Shown: in pieces, positions 1 to 8,943 of the stretch | Position numbering within the stretch: position 1 is the first letter of the stretch | Layout: every line of letters begins with the position of its first letter | Source: Chitinophagaceae bacterium | GTDB taxonomy: Bacteria; Bacteroidota; Bacteroidia; Chitinophagales; Chitinophagaceae | NCBI GenBank assembly: GCA_016786885.1 | Contig: JAEUVO010000010.1 | Coordinates: forward strand, 1-53,927 | DNA length: 53,927 bases | Direction: 5' to 3' | The notes under the pieces: model-generated | What the model saw: only the letters and a program-made list of their open reading frames with translations | The model's database searches: none | What the model was told of the DNA's origin: nothing | Position numbers and translations under genes: made by a program

Positions 1-1
1 C

Positions 2-487
2 ATCATCCAGGCGAGAATGAGTGAGATCATGGATTTTGTTACCTATCATCTGAAACAAGTTGGTTTAGAAAACCGCGTGCTGAATGGTGGTATCATCCTT
101 ACCGGTGGCGGGTCACAATTAAAACATCTTATCCAGCTCACGGAATATGTAACAGGCTTGCCTGCAAGAATTGGTTTCCCCAACGAACATCTTGCCGGTG
201 GTCATATTGAGGAACTGGCAAAGCCAACTTACTCCACCTGTATAGGTCTTATCCTGAAAGGGTATGATGACTATGAGCATAACCGCAAGCAGTTTGAAAA
301 AGAATACAGGAAAGTGGAAGTTCCTGATGGATTAAAGAATAATACACAGGAAGAAGTAACAGTGGCAACAGAAGAGGAAGTAAGTGAAAAAGAAGTGAAG
401 AGAAGAAAAAACCTGACCGGCTTCTGGGGCAAGTTCAAAGATGGTATCATCGACCTGTTCAAAGAAGAAGAAGACAAAAAATTATAA
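2..487 (+). CDS. ftsA: Cell division protein FtsA, C-terminal part (5' end outside window)
   Basis: Actin-like division protein that tethers FtsZ filaments to the inner face of the cytoplasmic membrane. The reading frame is open from base 2, so the ATG at 17 is internal and the gene starts upstream of the window. Visible are the last part of the actin fold, with the nucleotide-binding glycine-rich turn ILTGGGSQLK, then a charged linker rich in Glu/Lys and a terminal amphipathic helix around GFWGKFKDGIIDLFKEE, which fits the membrane-targeting helix known for FtsA. The tail is longer than in E. coli FtsA. ftsZ follows 64 bp downstream on the same strand, the classical ftsA-ftsZ order at the end of the dcw cluster. 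Identity is secure from the motif plus the neighbour; the N-terminal domains cannot be checked here. Confidence 0.93.
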   Translation: MIQARMSEIMDFVTYHLKQVGLENRVLNGGIILTGGGSQLKHLIQLTEYVTGLPARIGFPNEHLAGGHIEELAKPTYSTCIGLILKGYDDYEHNRKQFEKEYRKVEVPDGLKNNTQEEVTVATEEEVSEKEVKRRKNLTGFWGKFKDGIIDLFKEEEDKKL

Positions 488-551
488 AATTATAAGAAAG
501 TACTAACCCAATTACCAACGGCTTTTTGAGAGCCAGCTTAAATTCAACACT

Positions 552-2516
552 ATGATACATTTTGATCTGCCTAAAGAGAAATCATCCATCCTGAAAGTGA
601 TAGGTGTGGGAGGCGGAGGTGGCAATGCGGTGAACTTCATGTTTAATCAGCAGATTGACGGCGTAAACTTTGTTATATGCAATACAGATGCACAGGCATT
701 GGCCAATAGTGGCATTCCTAATCGTATTCAGCTGGGGCCACACCTTACACAGGGGTTAGGAGCTGGTGCTAATCCCGACATCGGACGTCAGGCAACAGAA
801 GAATCTCTTGAAGAAATAAAAAGAATACTGGAAGTAAATACCAAGATGGCTTTCATTACCGCCGGAATGGGTGGTGGCACCGGTACAGGTGGAGCACCTA
901 TCATCGCAAAAATCTGTAAAGATCTTGGTGTGCTGACAGTAGGTATAGTCACCACTCCTTTTGCGTATGAAGGAAAGAAAAGACAGCAACAGGCAGAAGA
1001 GGGGATAAAAACACTGAAGCAGTATGTAGATACATTACTCGTTATCAGTAACGATAAATTACGCCACCAGTTTGGTAACCTGAAAATGCGGGAAGCATTT
1101 GAAAAAGCAGACAATGTACTGGCTACCGCGGCTAAATGTATCACTGATGTGATCAACAGCACCGGCCAGATCAATGTGGACTTTGCAGATGTATGTACTG
1201 TAATGAGAAACGGTGGAGTGGCAATCCTTGGTAATGCAGAAGCATCAGGAGAGAACAGGGCGCAGAAAGCAATCGAAGAAGCATTGAATTCTCCGTTGCT
1301 GAATGATAGTGATATCCAGGGAGCCAAATGGATATTGATAAATATTAACTCTGCCCAGGGAGAACATGAATTTACCATGGATGAAGTGGAGATTATTCAG
1401 AATTACCTGCTGACACAGGCTGGTGAGAACACAGATGTGATATTGGGTATGGGTTATGACAGTACATTGGACGACCGGATAGGTATTACACTCATTGCGA
1501 CGGGATTTGAACATAAGGATCCGTTTGCCAAACCAATACCGAGGAAGGAAGAGCCAAAACCAGAAGAGAAGATTGTAATGATATTGGGGCAAACAGAAGA
1601 AGCTCCGGTGATTCCTATCAATCAGAAAGTGGAAATACAACAGGCATTGCTGGAAAAAGAAAAAGCTGCCATGAATAATCCATTGCAGGTGGCAAAGGAA
1701 GATGATTATTTAATGCCCCGGCTGGTGGAAGAATTTCCCGTGGCCGCACCTGTTGTTGATCTGAGCGATATTAAAGAGGAGGAAGTGCCGGTGATCATTC
1801 ATTGGGAGTTACAACCGGAGGAAAAAATACTTAGTAAGACTACGGACAAATCGGTTAGTACATCTACTGTGAGCAAAATGTCAACTGTGGAAGATGCTGA
1901 TAGAATACATTCGGCACTGCAATCGCAATCCGTTCCCCCGACAATTAAAGAAACAGATGCTGAGTTGATCCTCAGTATTAAAGATAGTACTAGTAGTACA
2001 ACACCGGTGTCTGCAGCATCGGGAGGTTATCTGGCCAGACCATCCAATATCTACGCAGAATCTAAACCAGAGGTCGTTACCTCAAAGACTTCTGCCGAAG
2101 AACCGATCCCTTCTAACCTTGCCAGCAATGAAGAGGAAGAACTCCTTGAATTGCAAATGCAAATAATAGAAAGGGATGACATTCCAGCGGCGGATATGCC
2201 GATGGCCCATCAGGCTCAGTCACCTTTGTCCACCGAAGTTGAGGATTCGCCGATGGCGAACGAAACTGAAGAGCAAAAACGTAGGGCGGCGGAACGATTG
2301 CACAAGTTGAGAAACTTGTCTTTCAATGTTAACGCTGCTGACCCCAATAATGAGTTTGAGACTGTGCCGGCTTATATCCGCCGCAATATGGAATTGTATA
2401 ACAGTAATACCCAGGTCGAAAATTTCTACAGCAGCTACGAAGTCAAATCTGACGACAAAAACCAGGGGCATATCAGCACCATCAATACATTTTTAGACGG
2501 CAAAAAACCTGATTGA
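552..2516 (+). CDS. ftsZ: Cell division GTPase FtsZ with long C-terminal linker
   Basis: Tubulin-like GTPase that forms the cytokinetic Z-ring. The N-terminal GTPase domain (about residues 10-320) carries VIGVGGGGGNAVN at the start and the tubulin signature GGGTGTG at residues 107-113, followed by GAPIIAK and the conserved NVDFADV segment. At 654 aa it is much longer than E. coli FtsZ (383 aa). The excess is a roughly 270-residue acidic, Pro/Ser/Thr-rich linker, followed by a conserved-looking tail with YIRRNMELYNSNTQVENFYSSY and a terminal STINTFLDGKKPD, probably the C-terminal partner-binding peptide. Long FtsZ linkers are usual in Bacteroidota. It is the last gene of the cluster and ends in a strong terminator. 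No Shine-Dalgarno is seen before the ATG. Confidence 0.98.
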   Translation: MIHFDLPKEKSSILKVIGVGGGGGNAVNFMFNQQIDGVNFVICNTDAQALANSGIPNRIQLGPHLTQGLGAGANPDIGRQATEESLEEIKRILEVNTKMAFITAGMGGGTGTGGAPIIAKICKDLGVLTVGIVTTPFAYEGKKRQQQAEEGIKTLKQYVDTLLVISNDKLRHQFGNLKMREAFEKADNVLATAAKCITDVINSTGQINVDFADVCTVMRNGGVAILGNAEASGENRAQKAIEEALNSPLLNDSDIQGAKWILININSAQGEHEFTMDEVEIIQNYLLTQAGENTDVILGMGYDSTLDDRIGITLIATGFEHKDPFAKPIPRKEEPKPEEKIVMILGQTEEAPVIPINQKVEIQQALLEKEKAAMNNPLQVAKEDDYLMPRLVEEFPVAAPVVDLSDIKEEEVPVIIHWELQPEEKILSKTTDKSVSTSTVSKMSTVEDADRIHSALQSQSVPPTIKETDAELILSIKDSTSSTTPVSAASGGYLARPSNIYAESKPEVVTSKTSAEEPIPSNLASNEEEELLELQMQIIERDDIPAADMPMAHQAQSPLSTEVEDSPMANETEEQKRRAAERLHKLRNLSFNVNAADPNNEFETVPAYIRRNMELYNSNTQVENFYSSYEVKSDDKNQGHISTINTFLDGKKPD

Positions 2517-2593
2517 TCATAAAAGAGACAATCCGCCACCCTCGTTCGTTCCAATGAAGCCACTGAGCATTTAGCTAGTGTTTTTTAGTTGTT

Positions 2594-2622
2594 CCCTCCG
2601 GTTTCCACCGGAGGGTTTTTTT
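2594..2622 (+). terminator. Rho-independent terminator of ftsZ
   Basis: CCCTCCGGT (2594-2602) and ACCGGAGGG (2607-2615) form a perfect 9-bp stem with a TTCC loop, followed by seven T (2616-2622). The T-tract runs into the stop codon of the convergent minus-strand gene. There is no T-tract in the minus direction, so it serves ftsZ. Confidence 0.93.
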
Positions 2623-5563
2623 ACTGCGTTATAGCTATTGCAAAATCCGGCGTATTGGGTGTTGGTACAAGAGTTGGATGCTGCCTGTCACCGGTTATCT
2701 TTCTTACACGCCGGGAGATATAGAGGGACAAACTGGTATAGGTAATTTCCTTTTCTTCTCCCACAGCTGCAGCGCCATTAAGACCCTCTATCAGGGCTTT
2801 AGTGAATGCGCCATTTCCCCAAATAGGATCTTCAAGCGACGTTTCCTTACCTGTACTGCTTGTAATTGTTATTGCACCAGCACCCTTAACTGTACTTGTA
2901 AGTAAATTTATTAAACCATTAATATAATTTCCTCCAGCACCCATTATGTTTCCACTATGACAGGCATCAATAAAGACGATTACTTTTCCTTCAATGGTGC
3001 TTTGTGTTTGTTTGAGCTCTTCAAAGTTAATGCAGGTTGATCTCAGGTATCTGACATCTGCATCCACAGGGAGCATATAATAAATACCATTATTATCATT
3101 TACACCATGACCTGCAAAGAAGATTATAGCTATATCTTTTTTACTTGTCTTTTCTTGTATCCATTGAAGACCATTGAGAATATTTACTTTGTTGGCTTCT
3201 TTTTCGGTTATTTTTTTCACAACAACTTCATTATATAGCCTGCCTTTTTGCTGCACTAATGCCGATGAAAAATCTTCAGCATCCTTCGCAGCAAAAGTAA
3301 GCCTGTACTCTGGTTTATTATAATTGCTAATACCTATTGCTAGAATAAATAGGTTGGGGTTTACAATAACTTCTTTTTGGATGGTTTCTGAGGATTTCCA
3401 TTTAATGTATAGGTTAGCCTCAGGGCTGGTGCCGTTTTCATTTTCTGCCAAGAGAGTGATAATGCAGTTCTCTTTTGGGATGAGCACTTCTATCTTATTA
3501 CTATAAGTGGTTTCTGTCAGTACCTCCCGTTCAGTTGCAACTGGTCTTCCATTTACCAATACTTTAATACTTTTTGCAGGTGCGTCAGTGGGACTATTGA
3601 TACTGTAATTAATGCTAATTATATTGCTACTTACTGTGCTGCCATTTTCCGGGCTGTTTATGGTAATTGTGGGAGGTGATTTTTCAGTAATATTTGCTAT
3701 TTCCTTTTTTTCACCTTTGCGAAGATTTGCTAGCGCAATGGCTTTGCTTTCATCATACGTTTCTAGAATACAGTCAATAATGTCAGGACGGTAAAACTGT
3801 TCCCTGAATCTCGATACTGGAAAAAACGAAGGTGATTTATTTACTCCATTATTTACATGCCAGCCCAGGAAATCTTCCCCACCCGGTGAAGCATCGTAAT
3901 AGCCAGATGGAGTAAATAATACCCATCTTTTTTTATCAGTATCTAAATAGTAAGCAAGCAATTCTTTGCCATCTTCCATCCTGAACCATCGAATTGTACC
4001 ATCGCTTAATGCAGCAACTACAACTTTATCATTTCCGCTAATATTAACAGCCCATACTCCACCAACACTTGTTTTTGTAGCCCAAAGGATATTTCCTGAA
4101 CTATCTGTTTTAAATATTTGTCCTCCATCTGCGCCAAAAACTATTTCAGTAGCATTACTGTTAATATCAACAGATCTGTTATTCTCCCATGAATCAATGG
4201 TATCACCATTAATGACTGGCCGGCCCTGGTCATTCCATTTTGTGACTTTTACCCCCTTAGCACTATCGGTCATAGATGGGAAAAGAGTATTTTCATTATG
4301 AAGTAAGCGGTCACTTAAGTCAAAAGTGAGAGGTGTTTCGAATTGGGGTGTAAAACTAATATTGCTCCCGGCTTGGCTGACCTTAAGGTGTTTTGTATTC
4401 ACTCCGGCATAATAATCATTATTTCCAGCTTCATATTGCCAAACAGGGATACCTAGTGAATCTACTACTATCAAGTGAGGATAGGCGCCCATTATTACCA
4501 AATTTCCATTAGGCAGGGGTTTGATATCTTCAACGATATTTTTCGGTAATAATTTGATATCTGTATACTTTCCTCTTCCCCCCTCTTCCCAGATACGTAT
4601 TATTTTTACCCATCTGCCAGCAGTAGTGTCAACTAATTTATCAGCAAAACGGCTTCCTATCAGGCGGGTACCACCAGCAGTAAAACATAAATGGGAAACG
4701 GTACCATTTAGATTTTCAGTACCAGGAGTTGATAACAATCGTAGACTACCTGCCTCACGCAATTCAATTGTTTGAACATCCTCATAGCCTATTGCCAGTA
4801 TAGTACCTGCGGGGTTATAGCATATGGAAAGGGGTTTTTTCCCGTTCAATTTTTTTTCCTCACTTAACAAAAGGAACTTATTATCATATTGTCGAATAGT
4901 GCCATCATAACTAATAGTCGCCAGCCGGGATCTGGAATCAAAAGCCAGGTTTCTGACACTGCCTTTGTAGCCCTCTAAATGTTTATATAAACTCCAGTTA
5001 GTAGTACTGTAAATAAGAACTCCTCTTTCTCTGCTCATCCCAATGGCAATAAATTTTCCATCAGGTGAGAATTCAATATCATAGGTATAATTAGGTATTT
5101 TTTTAATTAGTTGTAAGATATTACCTGTTTGAATGGATATGACATAAATAGTACTGAAGTATTTATTTTCCGACTCTGTAATGCCGGATAAAACCCCGAT
5201 ACTTCCATCAGGTGATATGGCACAAGCAGAGATATACCCCTTACCGGATGTATCAATGGGGACACGAAACACCTGCAGTTGTTTACCGTTACTGGCATCC
5301 CAAAGCCTGGCAGTATTATCTACTGCACAGGTTAATATCAATTTTCCGGCTTTGTCAGTAGAAACTTTCAATCCGTAAGCAGAATGCATACCCGTTTCAA
5401 TCCGTAAAATGGGTTTGTTTGTCTGCCCATTGGCAGCTAAAGTAAATCCAACAATTAGAGAAATGATTGATACTTTCAAGAGGTTCTTTTTCTGGTTTAC
5501 TTTAATATGAATATAGAGTTTTTTAAGGAAAATAATAAAATGTATCTGGCCTCCCCAAAACAT
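2621..5563 (-). CDS. Exported WD40-repeat protein with C-terminal caspase (peptidase C14-like) domain
   Basis: Predicted exported protease or protease-like signalling protein. From the N terminus: a hydrophobic signal-like segment about residues 28-47 (ending FTLAANGQ), a WD40-type beta-propeller over about residues 55-560 with repeats such as CAVDNTARLWD and LSDGTIRWF, an Ig-like segment starting PPTITINSPENGS near 650, then a caspase fold from about 740 to the end. The catalytic dyad is intact: His819 in FFAGHG and Cys868 in IDACHSG, with a later SSTGKETS loop. The only ATG gives about 20 residues before the signal core, so the true start may be a non-ATG codon further in. WD40-caspase fusions are known in bacteria but substrates are mostly unknown. 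It is convergent with ftsZ and divergent from the helicase gene. I do not recognise a gene name. Confidence 0.87.
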   Translation of the reverse strand: MFWGGQIHFIIFLKKLYIHIKVNQKKNLLKVSIISLIVGFTLAANGQTNKPILRIETGMHSAYGLKVSTDKAGKLILTCAVDNTARLWDASNGKQLQVFRVPIDTSGKGYISACAISPDGSIGVLSGITESENKYFSTIYVISIQTGNILQLIKKIPNYTYDIEFSPDGKFIAIGMSRERGVLIYSTTNWSLYKHLEGYKGSVRNLAFDSRSRLATISYDGTIRQYDNKFLLLSEEKKLNGKKPLSICYNPAGTILAIGYEDVQTIELREAGSLRLLSTPGTENLNGTVSHLCFTAGGTRLIGSRFADKLVDTTAGRWVKIIRIWEEGGRGKYTDIKLLPKNIVEDIKPLPNGNLVIMGAYPHLIVVDSLGIPVWQYEAGNNDYYAGVNTKHLKVSQAGSNISFTPQFETPLTFDLSDRLLHNENTLFPSMTDSAKGVKVTKWNDQGRPVINGDTIDSWENNRSVDINSNATEIVFGADGGQIFKTDSSGNILWATKTSVGGVWAVNISGNDKVVVAALSDGTIRWFRMEDGKELLAYYLDTDKKRWVLFTPSGYYDASPGGEDFLGWHVNNGVNKSPSFFPVSRFREQFYRPDIIDCILETYDESKAIALANLRKGEKKEIANITEKSPPTITINSPENGSTVSSNIISINYSINSPTDAPAKSIKVLVNGRPVATEREVLTETTYSNKIEVLIPKENCIITLLAENENGTSPEANLYIKWKSSETIQKEVIVNPNLFILAIGISNYNKPEYRLTFAAKDAEDFSSALVQQKGRLYNEVVVKKITEKEANKVNILNGLQWIQEKTSKKDIAIIFFAGHGVNDNNGIYYMLPVDADVRYLRSTCINFEELKQTQSTIEGKVIVFIDACHSGNIMGAGGNYINGLINLLTSTVKGAGAITITSSTGKETSLEDPIWGNGAFTKALIEGLNGAAAVGEEKEITYTSLSLYISRRVRKITGDRQHPTLVPTPNTPDFAIAITQ

Positions 5564-5842
5564 AAAAGAGATTTTTGCAATTCAAGAAACACCCCGTTTC
5601 GCTGCATCTATTAATTATAAGAATCTATTTGTTAAGGGTATCCTTCGTCCATCAAATAATAAAACCCTATCTTCGCATCCTACTCCACGTAAATGACACG
5701 GCAGGTTGTAAGCCGGTGGTAACCCCTCCTTCGCTAATGCTTCGGCGGGTAAAACAGAACAAACTTTCGCTGATTCAGAACCTACAACATCTTAGCCAGC
5801 TCCATCCGCAGATGATCTGCGATTTAAACATAAAAACCTATC
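5564..5842. other. Intergenic region between divergent caspase and helicase genes
   Basis: 279 bp that should hold both promoters and a long helicase leader. I find no clean TTG-N20-TAnnTTTG match on either strand. It contains one imperfect palindromic segment (5723-5749, listed separately). A 92-codon frame crosses it but looks non-coding: it overlaps the helicase start out of frame and has no recognisable motif. Confidence 0.5.
5723..5749. repeat. Imperfect palindromic segment, possible dispersed intergenic repeat
   Basis: CCCTCCTTCGC, a short TAAT centre and GCTTCGGCGGG form an imperfect inverted repeat (about 6 of 10 positions pair). It has no T-tract, so it is not an obvious terminator. 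It resembles GC-rich palindromes I associate with Bacteroidota intergenic DNA, but only this copy lies in the window. Confidence 0.3.
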
Positions 5843-7093
5843 ATGGCTTTTAGCAAATTAGAAATTATTGAACCTATCCTTAAGGCCGTAGCCGCAGAAG
5901 GATACACTATTCCCACACCCATTCAGCAACAGGCCATTCCGCTGGTGCTGCAACGAAAAGATCTGCTGGGTTGCGCCCAGACAGGTACCGGAAAAACAGC
6001 CGCTTTTGCCATTCCCATCCTTCAGATTCTGCATGAGCAAAAACCGTTGGCGGTGGGCATCAAAGTATTGATATTAACTCCCACCAGGGAACTGGCGATA
6101 CAGATCGATGAAAGCTTTGCCGCTTATGGAAGATATACCGGCATACGTCATACGGTTATTTTTGGCGGCGTATCACAACAAAATCAAACTAACGCTCTGC
6201 GCAGGGGAGTGGATGTACTGGTAGCCACACCGGGCCGCCTGCTCGACCTGATGTCGCAAGGGTTTATTCATTTAGATAAACTGCAAATATTTGTACTGGA
6301 CGAAGCGGACCGTATGCTTGATATGGGCTTTATTCATGATGTAAAAAAAATAATTGCAAAGCTGCCGGCAAAAAGACAAACACTTTTCTTTTCGGCCACT
6401 ATGCCGCCGGAGATTCAAAAACTGGCGAATGTATTGTTAACACATCCGGCAAAAGTGGAAGTAACGCCGCCATCCTCTACCGTTGATAAGATCGGGCAAA
6501 GCCTTTATCATGTTGGTAAAATGGAAAAACCGGAATTGCTGCTTCACCTGTTAGAGAATAAAGAAATTAAAACAGCACTGGTGTTTACCCGTACCAAACA
6601 TGGCGCCGATAAAGTAGTGAAGATCCTGCAGCGGCATAATATAAGAGCTGCTGCTATTCATGGTAACAAATCACAGAATGCCCGGCAGGGAGCACTTACG
6701 GATTTTAAGAATGGCACACTCCGTGTATTGGTTGCGACAGATATTGCTGCCCGGGGAATTGATATTGACGAACTGGCCCATGTGATAAATTATGATCTGC
6801 CAAACGTTCCTGAAACATATGTTCACCGTATTGGCCGTACCGGCAGGGCGGGAAATATTGGTACAGCTATTTCTTTCTGCAGTGCAGAAGAAAGAACAGA
6901 ATTAAAAGATATACAGAAGCTGATCGATAAAACTATTTCGGTGATACATGAGCATCCTTTTGCTGCCAATGCACATGTTGCGGCACCAGCGCCGGTTGCC
7001 AGGCAGCAACAATCGTCTAAACCGCGGCGAAATTTTAATTCGCAGGCAGGCAATGGTCAACGAAGAAATTATGGTGCACAGCGATCCCGGTAA
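5843..7093 (+). CDS. DEAD-box ATP-dependent RNA helicase, RhlE-like
   Basis: Unwinds RNA duplexes using ATP; RhlE-type enzymes act in ribosome assembly and RNA turnover, often in the cold. All family motifs are visible in order: Q motif near residues 3-30 (ending PTPIQQQAI), Walker A AQTGTGKT (45-52), [13 protein letters not shown], the DEAD box in [16 protein letters not shown], then in the second RecA domain ARGIDI and [10 protein letters not shown]. After the core there is a basic, Gln/Arg/Asn-rich tail ending [11 protein letters not shown], typical of RhlE-like proteins and probably RNA binding. At 416 aa the length is normal. It stands alone on the plus strand, ending 7 bp before the convergent ABC permease gene. 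The rhlE symbol is plausible, but Bacteroidota carry several paralogues. Confidence 0.93.
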   Translation: MAFSKLEIIEPILKAVAAEGYTIPTPIQQQAIPLVLQRKDLLGCAQTGTGKTAAFAIPILQILHEQKPLAVGIKVLILTPTRELAIQIDESFAAYGRYTGIRHTVIFGGVSQQNQTNALRRGVDVLVATPGRLLDLMSQGFIHLDKLQIFVLDEADRMLDMGFIHDVKKIIAKLPAKRQTLFFSATMPPEIQKLANVLLTHPAKVEVTPPSSTVDKIGQSLYHVGKMEKPELLLHLLENKEIKTALVFTRTKHGADKVVKILQRHNIRAAAIHGNKSQNARQGALTDFKNGTLRVLVATDIAARGIDIDELAHVINYDLPNVPETYVHRIGRTGRAGNIGTAISFCSAEERTELKDIQKLIDKTISVIHEHPFAANAHVAAPAPVARQQQSSKPRRNFNSQAGNGQRRNYGAQRSR

Positions 7094-7100
7094 ACAACTA

Positions 7101-7898
7101 TTACAGGTCTCTCCGGGTGAAATTCCTGAAGCTGAGCCAGGAAAAGAACAGGATATAAAAACTTACAATTACCAGCAGAGTGGTATCTGAAAAATTCTGC
7201 CCCGGTAATATCTCTTCCAGCTTTGGTGTTCGTATCAATGAGTCAGAAGATTGTAATGGCAGTGCCTGGCTGAATTTTGTATTGCCGGTATCTTTTAGCG
7301 AATAAAAAACTGCCCCGGCTATTATATTTTCAATGATCAGGCTATAAGCAAAGTAGATACCGATGGCCAGCCCGGATCTCCTGATCCATACTACAATAAA
7401 GACTGCTACGATACAATACAGCAAGGTTTGCAGGAAGAAATATAAAATAAAATGCAGGTCGGTAGTAATTGGTTCTGTGCTTCCTTCTGATGCCATCTTA
7501 CCTAAAACAAGACCCGTCAGGAAAACGGCAAGGGTTGCTATGGCACTGACAATAGCAGCAAACATTAATTTTACTGAAATGAAATCCTTGCGGCTCCAGC
7601 CATCAATAATATTCTGGCGGCTGGTTTTAAAGCTGAATTCATTACCTGCATGATTGATCATCAGTAAACCAGGGAACAGGAAAAGAAAAGTGGAAACATA
7701 GGTTACCATGTTCCAGGTTGTTGGAAAACTGTACAAGGAAGGTACGATAACACCAGCACCTTCTGCCCTTACACGATTATTAATGGTATAAGCAATGACA
7801 TTGGCTCCGATGATAGCGATGATATACAATATCAGCAGTATCCAAAAGGCCCGGTAATTTTTTACTTTCAGCCATTCTATTTTTAATAATTGCAGCAT
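7101..7898 (-). CDS. ABC-2 type transporter permease
   Basis: Membrane subunit of an ABC exporter whose ATPase is encoded just upstream (30 bp gap, same strand), so the two form an operon. The 265-residue protein begins MLQLLKIEWLKVKNYRAFW, a soluble start typical of ABC-2 permeases, and then shows about six hydrophobic segments: one near residues 18-38, an extracytoplasmic loop with NNRVRAEG, then helices around 60-80, 105-130, 145-170, 175-200 and a last one near 240-258. It ends with a short basic tail. No substrate-specific residues are recognisable. Members of this family export drugs, lipids or peptides, or act in gliding; which applies here cannot be told. The 3' end nearly meets the helicase gene. 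Confidence 0.86.
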   Translation of the reverse strand: MLQLLKIEWLKVKNYRAFWILLILYIIAIIGANVIAYTINNRVRAEGAGVIVPSLYSFPTTWNMVTYVSTFLFLFPGLLMINHAGNEFSFKTSRQNIIDGWSRKDFISVKLMFAAIVSAIATLAVFLTGLVLGKMASEGSTEPITTDLHFILYFFLQTLLYCIVAVFIVVWIRRSGLAIGIYFAYSLIIENIIAGAVFYSLKDTGNTKFSQALPLQSSDSLIRTPKLEEILPGQNFSDTTLLVIVSFYILFFSWLSFRNFTRRDL

Positions 7899-7928
7899 AT
7901 AAATAGTTATACTTTTTAAGAATTGTGT

Positions 7929-8843
7929 TTATCTGTCACTTTGACCGCCAGTTATTTCAAGGAACCTTGTTTCCAGAGTCTTTCTCTTTACTAATAGTTG
8001 ATTCAGGGTGATTCCCTTTTCAAAGCAATACCTGTTGATAGCAGTAGAAGTTACTGATTCGTTGCAGTTGAGCACAAGCAAATTATCCTGTGTGGTCACC
8101 GAATTAATGCCGGGCATATTGCTGATCACTGAACTCAATGTAGCATTATCGTCTGCCGAGATCACTATAGTAGTACTGCTGTCAGCAGAAGTGTTCAGTA
8201 CATCTGAAACTGGCCCGGATGTTTTAAGTACTCCTTTTTGAATAATGGCTACATGGGTACAAACTTTTTCGACCTCATCAAGAATATGGCTTGCCATAAT
8301 AATGGTCTTACCCTTACGGTTCAGTTCTTTTATCAATTCCCTTATTTCGGCAATACCTGCCGGATCAAGACCGTTGGTTGGTTCATCAAATACCAGTATA
8401 TCCGGATTGCCGATCAATGTAGAAGCGATAGCTAGTCTTTGCTTCATCCCGAGTGAGTAAGTACTGAATTTTGAATCTTTGCGCTGATAAAGATTTACTG
8501 TTTTCAATACTTCAGGAATGTCAGCCTTACTTTTTTGTTTAATGGCAGCTGCTATGGCCAGGTTTTTTTCACCACTTAAATAATGGTAGAAATTAGGCGT
8601 TTCCAGTAAGGTGCCGATCTGTCGTCTGTGTTCATTGGTAGCTGGCTGGCCCTGCCAGCTATAGCTGCCCCCTGTAGCTTTTAGGATTTCCATAATGATA
8701 CCCAGCAAAGTGGTCTTTCCACTTCCATTTGGGCCAAGTATGCCAAAAACACTGCCCTGCGGAACATCGAACGACACACCATCGAGTGCACGGACAAGTC
8801 CATATGATTTTGCCAGGTTGTTAACGGAGAGAACAGTACTCAT
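7929..8843 (-). CDS. ABC transporter ATP-binding protein
   Basis: ATPase subunit paired with the permease encoded directly downstream. The Walker A motif GPNGSGKTT spans residues 37-45. The signature region reads YSLGMKQRLAIAS (a common variant of LSGGQ), followed by the Walker B ILVFDEPTNGLDP, then the switch His in MASHILDEV. The N-terminal roughly 220 residues form the nucleotide-binding domain. The remaining 80 are a C-terminal extension with regular beta-alpha alternation, as in CcmA/DrrA-like ATPases of ABC-2 exporters. At 304 aa the length is usual for this subgroup. It is the first gene of a two-gene operon reading away from the SDR gene; the 100-bp intergenic region holds an inverted repeat at 8888-8911 that could be an operator. 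Confidence 0.94.
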   Translation of the reverse strand: MSTVLSVNNLAKSYGLVRALDGVSFDVPQGSVFGILGPNGSGKTTLLGIIMEILKATGGSYSWQGQPATNEHRRQIGTLLETPNFYHYLSGEKNLAIAAAIKQKSKADIPEVLKTVNLYQRKDSKFSTYSLGMKQRLAIASTLIGNPDILVFDEPTNGLDPAGIAEIRELIKELNRKGKTIIMASHILDEVEKVCTHVAIIQKGVLKTSGPVSDVLNTSADSSTTIVISADDNATLSSVISNMPGINSVTTQDNLLVLNCNESVTSTAINRYCFEKGITLNQLLVKRKTLETRFLEITGGQSDR

Positions 8844-8887
8844 GTTTATGATTTTTCAGACCTCAAGATAAAAGATTCTTAAGTACT

Positions 8888-8911
8888 ACCAGCAACAATA
8901 TGTTGACTGGT
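8888..8911. promoter_or_regulatory. Inverted repeat between divergent ABC operon and SDR gene
   Basis: ACCAG-CAACA (8888-8897), ATA centre, TGTTG-A-CTGGT (8901-8911): ten pairs with a single bulged A. It lies midway between the divergent starts at 8843 and 8944, immediately upstream of a TATTTTTG element (8916-8923). It could be a regulator site or merely fold as a hairpin. Confidence 0.35.
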
Positions 8912-8943
8912 ATGTTATTTTTGAAACTAACTTGTATTGATTT

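Noticed and set aside
788..1378. 196-codon frame antisense to ftsZ
   Set aside because: It is a shadow of ftsZ codon use, with no start context, no promoter and no recognisable motif.
5575..5853. 92-codon frame in front of the helicase gene
   Set aside because: Overlaps the helicase start out of frame, includes the GC-rich palindrome, and has no homologous look.
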